Of a DNA stretch of 5,167 nucleotides, positions 1 through 5,167 are shown piece by piece. The notes under the pieces are model-generated. The model saw only the letters and a program-made list of their open reading frames with translations. It was not told where the DNA came from and made no database searches. A program made the position numbers and the translations under genes. The first letter of the stretch is position 1, and each line of letters starts with the position of its first letter. Source of the DNA: JAVBKV01 sp031553885 (lineage in GTDB: Bacteria > Bacteroidota > Bacteroidia > Bacteroidales > Azobacteroidaceae); contig JAVBKV010000029.1 in the NCBI GenBank assembly GCA_031553885.1, positions 1-5,167 of the forward strand. Reading direction: 5' to 3'.

Positions 1-123
1 AAGGAATGGCTTAATCCCGAAGATTATATAAACAAGGACATGCTCTTTTATGCAACTAACAGATGCCTGTCTAATGTGGGAAACAATCTCAAAATCAATT
101 TTTGCCATTATAATGAAAACTAA
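1..123 (+). CDS. 3' end of an unrecognised protein gene (5' end outside window)
   Basis: The first reading frame is open from base 1 for 40 codons and ends at a TAA at 121-123. The other two forward frames close within about 30 bases. The translated tail contains EWLNPEDYINKDMLFYA and ends in HYNEN; it is hydrophilic with scattered aromatics and reads like a real soluble C-terminus. I do not recognise the family, and no motif identifies a function. The stop lies 20 bases before the next start on the same strand, so the two genes could share a transcript. The main doubt is length: 40 open codons in AT-rich DNA can arise by chance, and the opposite strand is also open from about 108 to 1. The protein-like composition and the tight same-strand spacing favour the forward reading. 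Confidence 0.45.
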   Translation, partial: KEWLNPEDYINKDMLFYATNRCLSNVGNNLKINFCHYNEN

Positions 124-143
124 TTTATATCACGTACTTATGT

Positions 144-1346
144 ATGAAAAATAATACATTAAAAACCGTCTTTCTTGCCGGTTTAATTCTTTCCTGCTGC
201 ATCAAAGCCAGTTACGGTCAGGATACAAGTTCTGCTCCTGAGAAGAAAGAAACTGTCAAGTTGAGTTTCAGGGATACACTGGACAACAACCTGGATTTGA
301 GTGATTTTATAATCAACAAAAAAGGGTTTGTTCCCATGCCGATTATTATCACGGAACCTGCTTTAGGCGGTTTTGGAGGCGGATTGGTACCGATCTTTAT
401 TCAACCGAATAAGCCTCGTAACCTGAATGGAAAGATGATTCCTGTTCCGCCGGACATAACTGCAGCATTTGCTGCTTACACACTGAATGGCTCCTGGGGA
501 GTCGGAGGTGGTAGAATCGGGACAATCGAACGCTGGGGGCTGCGCTATGCACTGGGAGGGGGATACATGGACGTAAACATGGATTATTACTTCAACCTGG
601 ATAAACTCAATAAAGACATAAAATCGGAATTTAACATCCGCACGATTCCTATTTATGCTTCGCTGACCAAAGAATTGAAAGACCCTCGATTTTCCATTGG
701 TTTGGAATATTTATTTATGCATAACGAATTGGAAATCAAAGGAGGGAGTGACAATGTTTTCCGGAATAGAATCGACTCTGTGGTGGGAAACTATTTATCC
801 GGAGACATCGGAAAATTAGGAATAAAACTGGCCTATGATAACCGGGATAATACGTTCACACCCAATAAAGGGATTAAGACCTATATCTCTGCCGACTGGA
901 GTAATCCGGCTTTCGGAAGCGATTATAAATACGGCCAGTTTGAAGGAGCATTTTATTACTATATCCCGATCCGGCACAACCTGATCACAGGCGTCCGGTA
1001 CGACATGCAGCAAATTGCAGGCGATCAACCTTTTTATCTCAAGCCCTTCATCGACATGCGCGGTGTTCCCACGGCACGCTACCAGGGTAAAACGACCATG
1101 CTGGCCGAACTGGAAGAACGCTGGGATTTTACCTATCGCTGGAGTCTGCTGTTTTTCGGAGGGGGAGGTAAAGGCTTTGATAAATTCTCCGAATTCAAAG
1201 ATGCCGAATGGGCCTGGAGCTATGGTACGGGATTCCGGTATTTAATGGCCCGGAAGCTGAACCTGCGTATGGGAGTGGACTTTGCCATGGGACCCGAAGG
1301 ATTTGCCTGGTACCTGGTATTCGGAAGTTCCTGGCTCAGGCAATAG
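144..1346 (+). CDS. BamA/TamA-like (Omp85 superfamily, barrel-only) outer-membrane protein
   Basis: This 400-residue protein is a predicted outer-membrane beta-barrel of the bacterial surface antigen (D15/Omp85) type. Residues 1-25 form a Sec signal peptide: basic start, hydrophobic core around 9-20, likely cleavage after SYG before Q26. A short linker follows, and from about residue 61 alternating Gly/aromatic strands run to the C-terminus. The stretch LAYDNRDNTFTPNKG (229-243) is the typical Omp85 strand-turn with the asymmetric charged pattern. RGVPTARYQG (306-315) aligns by position with the loop-6 RG motif of the family. No POTRA repeats fit in the 35 or so residues between signal and barrel, unlike BamA or TamA. 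Relatives of this size are known as BamA/TamA family proteins, mostly without a defined role. The C-terminus (GSSWLRQ) lacks the usual final aromatic residue. The start is set by the signal peptide; another ATG at 140 is out of frame. Family assignment is firm, the substrate unknown. Confidence 0.88.
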   Translation: MKNNTLKTVFLAGLILSCCIKASYGQDTSSAPEKKETVKLSFRDTLDNNLDLSDFIINKKGFVPMPIIITEPALGGFGGGLVPIFIQPNKPRNLNGKMIPVPPDITAAFAAYTLNGSWGVGGGRIGTIERWGLRYALGGGYMDVNMDYYFNLDKLNKDIKSEFNIRTIPIYASLTKELKDPRFSIGLEYLFMHNELEIKGGSDNVFRNRIDSVVGNYLSGDIGKLGIKLAYDNRDNTFTPNKGIKTYISADWSNPAFGSDYKYGQFEGAFYYYIPIRHNLITGVRYDMQQIAGDQPFYLKPFIDMRGVPTARYQGKTTMLAELEERWDFTYRWSLLFFGGGGKGFDKFSEFKDAEWAWSYGTGFRYLMARKLNLRMGVDFAMGPEGFAWYLVFGSSWLRQ

Positions 1347-1367
1347 GATTTATTGCGACTTTTTCAC

Positions 1368-1375
1368 TAACTTTG
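1368..1375 (+). promoter_or_regulatory. Candidate Bacteroidota -7 promoter element for the FadL-family gene
   Basis: TAACTTTG matches the Bacteroidota sigma-ABfr -7 consensus TAnnTTTG at every defined base. It lies in the 60-base gap between the two outer-membrane genes, 31 bases before the downstream ATG, so transcription would start around 1380-1385 and leave a leader of roughly 25 bases. No clean TTTG -33 box is seen at the usual spacing of about 19 bases; the nearest T-rich sequences around 1349-1355 are too close. The element suggests that the second gene can be transcribed on its own, although read-through from the first is also possible. Confidence 0.5.
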
Positions 1376-1406
1376 CTGCCCATATTTATCATTAATAGTA
1401 CAAGCG

Positions 1407-2852
1407 ATGATTAAAAAATTACTTCTGGGTGGCATGGCCCTGTGTCTTGTGTCCAATTCCTGGGCGGGAGGTCTGTTGACAAATACCAATCAAAGCGTTC
1501 ATTTTTTACGTAACCCGGCGCGCGACGCTTCTACTGAAATCGATGCGGCTTATACCAATCCTGCCGGACTGGTCAAACTGCCGAAAGACGGTTTTCATTT
1601 CTCTTTCACGAATCAAAGCGCCTATCAGACACGAACGATTACTTCTACATTCGCTCCTTTTGCCGGATTCGGAGGTAATGCGACCAAGGTTTTTGAGGGA
1701 GAAGCTTCAGTGCCTATCATCCCCAGCTTACAAGCGGCTTATAAAAAAGGGAATTGGGTACTTTCCGGAAACATTGCTATTTCGGGAGGAGGAGGAAAAG
1801 CCACATTCAATCAGGGGTTGCCTTCTTTTGAAGCTCCGATTTCCTTATTACCGCAAAAGATTACGAATAAACTGGGTGGAATGTTGTCAATGCTTATGCC
1901 GGGGGCTACACTTTCGGCCGACAAATACTCCGTAGATGCATATATGGAAGGAAGTTCTGCCATTTATGGGGCCCAGTTGGGAGGTTCCTATGCTATCAAT
2001 GAAATGTTTTCTGTATACGGCGGTTTCCGGATGAACATAGTTAACAACGGTTATGTTGGTCACTTGAAGAACATCATGACTAATCCCACTTCCAATGTTC
2101 CCGGCCTGGGAACAGGTGCAATGATTCCAGCCTCTGCTTATTTTGCAAGTCTGGCTGAATTGCCCGGTCTTCCCGACAATGCCAAGAACGAATTATTAGA
2201 TAATAGTACTGCTACTGCCGACAAGTACCTGGATTGCGACCAGACAGGCTGGGGTGTTACTCCCATCATTGGTGTTAATTTCAGCTGGAATCAACTGAAT
2301 ATCGGAGCTAAATATGAATTCAACACCAGCCTGAATGTGGAAAATAAAACCAAAGTCGACGGTACCGGATTATTCGGACCCGGAGTAAACACTCCACACG
2401 ATATTCCGGCGCTTCTGACCATCGGAGCCAGCTATAAATTCATCGATCAGGTGACGGTTTCTGCCGGATTCCATCAGTTTTTCGATTCAAACGCCAAAAT
2501 GGCGAATGACAAGCAGCAATACATTAACGGCGGCACAACCGAATACCTCGCCGGTATCGAATGGCAAATCAACAAGATGTTCCTGATCAGTTGCGGAGGT
2601 CAGATCACCAGACAGGGAGTAACCGATAATTATCAGACAGACATGAGCTACGCCCTGGACTCGTATTCATTGGGATTCGGAGGAGCGGTCAACGTATCGG
2701 AAAATGTCCGTATTAACATCGGCTATTTCGTTACCAACTACGATGACTGGACAAAGAAAACAGACAATTACGGCGGAACAGGTATTCCATTTACCGATGT
2801 CTTCGCACGGACCAATAAGGTATTTGGAGCAGGGGTAGATTTTTCTTTCTAA
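1407..2852 (+). CDS. FadL/OmpP1/TodX-family outer-membrane transport protein
   Basis: This 481-residue protein belongs to the FadL family, whose members form 14-stranded outer-membrane barrels that take up long-chain fatty acids or other hydrophobic compounds by diffusion into the membrane. Residues 1-20 are a signal peptide with likely cleavage after SWA before GG. The mature N-terminus would form the plug: FLRNPARDAS (33-42), then AAYTNPAGL (47-55), which carries the NPA motif conserved in FadL. The rest shows regular barrel strands, such as WGVTPIIGVNFSW (282-294) and the closing GAGVDFSF with a C-terminal Phe, the standard outer-membrane targeting signature. Length is normal for the family. 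The start is fixed by the signal peptide; there is no Shine-Dalgarno, as is usual in Bacteroidota. A candidate promoter lies 31 bases upstream. The gene ends only 4 bases from the convergent regulator gene. The real substrate cannot be read from sequence. Confidence 0.92.
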   Translation: MIKKLLLGGMALCLVSNSWAGGLLTNTNQSVHFLRNPARDASTEIDAAYTNPAGLVKLPKDGFHFSFTNQSAYQTRTITSTFAPFAGFGGNATKVFEGEASVPIIPSLQAAYKKGNWVLSGNIAISGGGGKATFNQGLPSFEAPISLLPQKITNKLGGMLSMLMPGATLSADKYSVDAYMEGSSAIYGAQLGGSYAINEMFSVYGGFRMNIVNNGYVGHLKNIMTNPTSNVPGLGTGAMIPASAYFASLAELPGLPDNAKNELLDNSTATADKYLDCDQTGWGVTPIIGVNFSWNQLNIGAKYEFNTSLNVENKTKVDGTGLFGPGVNTPHDIPALLTIGASYKFIDQVTVSAGFHQFFDSNAKMANDKQQYINGGTTEYLAGIEWQINKMFLISCGGQITRQGVTDNYQTDMSYALDSYSLGFGGAVNVSENVRINIGYFVTNYDDWTKKTDNYGGTGIPFTDVFARTNKVFGAGVDFSF

Positions 2853-2856
2853 AGAA

Positions 2857-3555
2857 TCACTCCATCTCCACTAATTTATAACCTGAACCTCGTACGTTCA
2901 GGATTTGAACATGAATATCTCCGGAAAATCTCTTCCGGAGTTTCGTGATAAATACATGGAGGCTTTTGGCATTAAAAATACTATCATCACCCCACAGATC
3001 CAGCAATAAATTTTTTGTATATAGAACCTGGTTACGGTTTTCACACAACCGTTTCAGGATTTCTGATTCACGATTCGACAAAGGGATCGTCCGGTCTAAA
3101 TAATACAGGTTTTGAGTGACGGAATCAAATTTATATTTTCCAATTTCAAATACTGTAGTCCGGCTTTTACTCTGTTGAGCTCTTTTCAACAATGCCTTGA
3201 TCCGGACAATCAATTCATTCATTCCGAACGGTTTCTTCAGGTAATCGTTGCATCCGGTTTCAAAGCCTTTCACCACATCGCTCACTGCCGAACGGGCCGA
3301 AAGCATCAAAATAGGGATGTCCTCATCACTTTGTCGTATCAGTTTCACCATTTCAAATCCATCCATCCAGGGCATCATCACATCTGCGACAATGATATCC
3401 GGTACAATTGAGTGTAGCTTTTGCAAACCTGCTTCTCCGTTTTCAGCCGTGAAAACCACAAAATCTTCCTTTTCTTCCAAGGTTTCTTTGATAATCATGG
3501 CGAGGGTCGTTTCATCCTCGACAAGCAACACTTTGATTTTAGTTGACGGATTCAT
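2857..3555 (-). CDS. OmpR-family response regulator (receiver plus winged-helix DNA-binding domain)
   Basis: This 232-residue protein is a cytoplasmic transcription regulator controlled by phosphorylation. The receiver domain (about 6-125) has the acidic pocket E13/D14, the phosphoacceptor D58 in VADVMMPWMDG, S86 in the switch position and K108 before P109. After a short linker near 126-135, the OmpR/PhoB winged helix spans about 136-230, including the WGDD turn (188-191), a recognition helix around 194-209 (FNAKSLHVFITKLRKR) and the terminal wing GSGYKLVE. All key residues are intact and length is standard. It resembles RprY of Bacteroides in the DNA-binding domain, but many paralogues exist, so no symbol is given. 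It starts 12 bases after the kinase stop on the same strand, with an A-rich leader (AAACAAAAGTAT) and no Shine-Dalgarno. It is almost certainly the partner of that kinase. Its target genes are not visible; the adjacent outer-membrane genes are only candidates. Confidence 0.95.
   Translation of the reverse strand: MNPSTKIKVLLVEDETTLAMIIKETLEEKEDFVVFTAENGEAGLQKLHSIVPDIIVADVMMPWMDGFEMVKLIRQSDEDIPILMLSARSAVSDVVKGFETGCNDYLKKPFGMNELIVRIKALLKRAQQSKSRTTVFEIGKYKFDSVTQNLYYLDRTIPLSNRESEILKRLCENRNQVLYTKNLLLDLWGDDSIFNAKSLHVFITKLRKRFSGDIHVQILNVRGSGYKLVEME
2882..2902 (+). terminator. Inverted repeat 1 past the FadL-family gene (possible terminator)
   Basis: CCTGAAC (2882-2888) and GTTCAGG (2896-2902) form a perfect 7-bp stem with a 7-base loop, 29 bases after the rightward stop codon. 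It is followed by ATTTG, which is a poor U-tract. The repeat lies inside the 3' coding part of the convergent response regulator, over codons of about residues 218-225, so the match may partly be a coincidence of coding sequence. Confidence 0.3.
2919..2943 (+). terminator. Inverted repeat 2 past the FadL-family gene (possible terminator)
   Basis: CTCCGGAA (2919-2926) and TTCCGGAG (2933-2940) form a perfect 8-bp, GC-containing stem with a 6-base loop, followed on the plus strand by TTT. It sits 66 bases after the rightward stop codon and within the response-regulator gene, over codons of about residues 206-212. It is the stronger of the two hairpins near this junction, but its T-run is short for an intrinsic terminator. 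Confidence 0.35.
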
Positions 3556-3567
3556 ATACTTTTGTTT

Positions 3568-5013
3568 TTATTGAGGAAGATGAATGGTAAAAACAGAACC
3601 TTTTCCGAATTTACTTTTTACATAAATGGATCCTCCGACCCGGCCTAAAATTTCTTTGACATAGAACAAACCCAAACCATAGCCTTTTACATTGTATTTA
3701 TCACCTGTCGGAACACGATAAAATTTATCAAAAATGTGCTTCTGTCTTTCCGAATCAATACCAATTCCATTGTCCTTTATTGAAATTTCAATATCCTTTC
3801 CATTAACAAAGTAAGCCTCGATGAGAATGTGAACACTCGAATTTGAATATTTGATGCTATTTTCAATTAAGTTGTTCAGAATATTAGCCAAATGCATCCG
3901 GTCAAAAACGATTATCATTCCATCCGGATCGATCTGAGTCTCAAACTCAATATTTTTCTTTGCAGTCAAAGCTTGTTGGCGAATAATGGATTCAAGCATT
4001 TCTTTCAATTTGATTTCTTCAGGATGTAATTCCACATTCCGCTTACTATCCCGTGACATGGAAAGAATCTGTTCCGCCAGACCGGTCAAGTGACTGATCT
4101 GGTCTTTGGCAATCGTCAAGTACTTGTCGCGATGTTCTTTATCATTTGCTTTTTCCGTAACCAACAACGAATCGATAGCCGCATACGACACAGAAAGAGG
4201 TGTTTTCAATTCATGAGTCATGTTGTTGATAAAATCGTTCTTCATCTCCTCCAACGTTTTCTGTTTCCAAATGGTACGCATCAATAAATAGAACAGACAG
4301 GCCAGAAGCAGTAAAACGAAAAAAGAAACCGCGAAGATCCAGGCCATTTGTTTTACAATCATGTTACTCGGATTATCAATCCACAAACGATAGACGTAAG
4401 CATTTTTTGCTCCAAAAGTATAATTATATGACTTCAGGTCGGATAGCGAAGTTAAAGGCTTATTTTTCAAACTGCTACTTATGAGTGAATCTGAAGAATT
4501 CTTAACTAAATCCACGTAAAATTTATTTTCAATCCCCAAAGACAACAACTCGTTGGACAACAGACTATCGTATCTCTGAACGTCCGGAAAAATTGATTCG
4601 TCAATATTTTGATGAATACCATTTATCACCACGGAGGTCAAAATACTACCTTTCAATATCTTAGAGTCTTCAAATCTCACAGTATCATAAAACGCTGAAT
4701 ATACGGTTGATATTCTCTCATTCTTGGTCTCTTTAGTCATTAACAGACTTGTCATTATCTCCTTATTGTCACTTGAGAATCCAACGGAAGAAATTATTCG
4801 GCTATATCGATTTGATCCCTTTTCTAAAATACCAAGTCGTACTTGTACCTCATTCATATCAGCGACTGTCATGGCTTGCTTAATATTGCTGTCTAATTCT
4901 CTTTGAGTACTGTTGTATAGGCTGTGAAGCCAATAAAACTGATAAGCAAGCATTCCAACAATGGCAGTGCAAATAATAACTATAAATAATTTCAGGGAAA
5001 TTTTCATATCCAT
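3568..5013 (-). CDS. Membrane sensor histidine kinase (HisKA + HATPase_c)
   Basis: This 481-residue inner-membrane kinase autophosphorylates and passes phosphate to the adjacent regulator. TM helix 1 is about residues 7-27 and TM helix 2 about 222-246. Between them is a periplasmic sensor region of about 190 residues with no cysteine and no recognised ligand domain; the piece RYDSLLSNELLSLGIE (147-162) resembles a recurring element in Bacteroidota kinases. The cytoplasmic part follows TM2 with no clear HAMP domain. The HisKA domain has the H-box MTHELKTPLS with phosphoacceptor H267. The ATPase domain has the N-box around NLIENSIKYS (N385), the G1 box DNGIGI (414-419), the F-box FDKFYR (428-433) and the G2 box GYGLGL (444-449). 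All are intact, so it should be active. The start could be Met1 or Met3; the difference is trivial. The gene precedes its regulator by 12 bases, indicating one operon. The signal is unknown. Confidence 0.95.
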   Translation of the reverse strand: MDMKISLKLFIVIICTAIVGMLAYQFYWLHSLYNSTQRELDSNIKQAMTVADMNEVQVRLGILEKGSNRYSRIISSVGFSSDNKEIMTSLLMTKETKNERISTVYSAFYDTVRFEDSKILKGSILTSVVINGIHQNIDESIFPDVQRYDSLLSNELLSLGIENKFYVDLVKNSSDSLISSSLKNKPLTSLSDLKSYNYTFGAKNAYVYRLWIDNPSNMIVKQMAWIFAVSFFVLLLLACLFYLLMRTIWKQKTLEEMKNDFINNMTHELKTPLSVSYAAIDSLLVTEKANDKEHRDKYLTIAKDQISHLTGLAEQILSMSRDSKRNVELHPEEIKLKEMLESIIRQQALTAKKNIEFETQIDPDGMIIVFDRMHLANILNNLIENSIKYSNSSVHILIEAYFVNGKDIEISIKDNGIGIDSERQKHIFDKFYRVPTGDKYNVKGYGLGLFYVKEILGRVGGSIYVKSKFGKGSVFTIHLPQ

Positions 5014-5149
5014 TATAAACTTTAATACATTGCTGTCCCATTAAAATTCAAAATAGCTCTTTGAAATATTTGAAATTTAGTCAGTTACAGATATTTTTCG
5101 ATTAAACGGATTTCAATTTTCATCTTTACAGTCTAATATAGGCTGTCAC
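5014..5149. promoter_or_regulatory. AT-rich intergenic region upstream of the kinase operon
   Basis: These 136 bases hold no credible gene and should contain the promoter of the leftward kinase-regulator operon. On the minus strand, TAAATTTC (5079-5072) matches the TAnnTTTG -7 element except for the last base; a TTTA lies 23 bases further upstream, longer than the usual spacing. On the plus strand, CATCTTTA (5121-5128) is a two-mismatch -7 candidate with a TTCG 20 bases upstream, which could serve a divergent gene starting at 5150. Both promoter calls are weak. The minus-strand leader just before the kinase start has no Shine-Dalgarno. Confidence 0.4.
5047..5075. repeat. Cluster of TTTGAA-type repeats (possible regulator operator)
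   Basis: TTTGAAA occurs twice in direct orientation, at 5060-5066 and 5069-5075, giving a 9-base period. An inverted copy of the core, TTCAAA, is at 5047-5052, 7 bases before the first direct copy. The cluster is 34-62 bases upstream of the kinase start and overlaps the weak minus-strand -7 candidate. OmpR-family regulators usually bind tandem direct repeats with a period near 10-11 bases, so autoregulation by the operon's own regulator is a reasonable guess. The region is very AT-rich, which makes short repeats of this kind easy to find by chance. Confidence 0.3.
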
Positions 5150-5167
5150 ATGCGTAAGGATAAATTC
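5150..5167 (+). CDS. Possible start of a divergent gene (cut by window edge)
   Basis: An ATG at 5150 opens a frame of six codons (MRKDKF) to the window end. The basic, lysine-rich start would suit a cytoplasmic protein or the beginning of a signal peptide. A weak promoter-like sequence lies about 22-29 bases upstream. No product can be named, and no Shine-Dalgarno is seen, which is normal for this phylum. Without the downstream sequence this remains a guess. Confidence 0.25.

Noticed and set aside
1..108. Minus-strand frame open from an ATG at 108 to the left edge
   Set aside because: It is the exact reverse-codon frame of the forward tail. Its translation is less protein-like, and a leftward gene here would need a promoter inside or just before the neighbouring rightward gene.
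157..200. Possible lipoprotein signal (LSCC) in the Omp85-type gene
   Set aside because: The residues before the cysteines do not fit a good lipobox, and a standard signal peptidase I site follows at SYG/Q; barrel proteins of this family are normally not lipoproteins.
816..1028. 70-codon open frame on the minus strand inside the Omp85-type gene
   Set aside because: It is fully contained in a well-supported gene, has no domain-like sequence or signal, and is best explained as a shadow of the plus-strand coding frame.
1543..1935. 130-codon plus-strand open frame inside the FadL-family gene
   Set aside because: It overlaps a confidently identified barrel gene in another frame, and its Arg/Leu-rich translation has no recognisable motif.
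3112..3574. Two plus-strand open frames (3112-3411 and 3248-3574) opposite the response regulator
   Set aside because: Both are antisense to a complete receiver/winged-helix gene, and their His/Ser/Cys-rich translations look like reverse-strand artefacts.
4090..4287. 65-codon plus-strand open frame opposite the kinase H-box region
   Set aside because: It lies antisense to the conserved HisKA coding region, with no start signal or domain evidence.
2857..5013. Assigning the pair as rprX/rprY
   Set aside because: The regulator resembles RprY in its DNA-binding domain, and the kinase-first order agrees, but the kinase N-terminus does not look like RprX as I know it, and Bacteroidota carry many similar paralogues.

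Overview
The window looks like an ordinary chromosomal stretch from a member of the phylum Bacteroidota, probably the order Bacteroidales. Three things suggest this. The outer-membrane proteins and the sensor kinase have the texture typical of that group. None of the genes has a convincing Shine-Dalgarno site; the sequences before the starts are A/T-rich. A perfect match to the Bacteroidota -7 promoter element (TAnnTTTG) lies just before the second complete gene. Species cannot be assigned from the sequence alone.

Layout, left to right. Bases 1-123 are probably the 3' end of an unrecognised rightward gene. Bases 144-1346 encode a 400-residue Omp85-type (BamA/TamA-like) beta-barrel without POTRA domains. 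Bases 1407-2852 encode a 481-residue FadL/OmpP1/TodX-family outer-membrane channel. Only 4 bases separate its stop from the stop of the leftward genes that follow. On the minus strand, 5013-3568 encodes a membrane sensor histidine kinase, and 3555-2857 encodes its OmpR-type response regulator. The two are 12 bases apart with the kinase first, so they are very likely cotranscribed. Bases 5014-5149 form an AT-rich intergenic region with TTTGAAA-type repeats. A possible divergent rightward gene may start at 5150, but only six codons are visible.

How the genes may work together. The two barrel proteins would sit in the outer membrane, one in the Omp85 insertion/translocation superfamily and the other a probable channel for hydrophobic compounds. 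The kinase has a periplasmic domain of about 190 residues and could report on envelope state to the regulator. A link between the two-component system and the two outer-membrane genes is suggested only by adjacency.

No mobile element, CRISPR array, tRNA, rRNA or recognisable riboswitch was seen. I did not find an obviously new system. The points most worth a second look are the crowded convergent junction, with two inverted repeats inside the regulator gene, and the repeat cluster upstream of the kinase.
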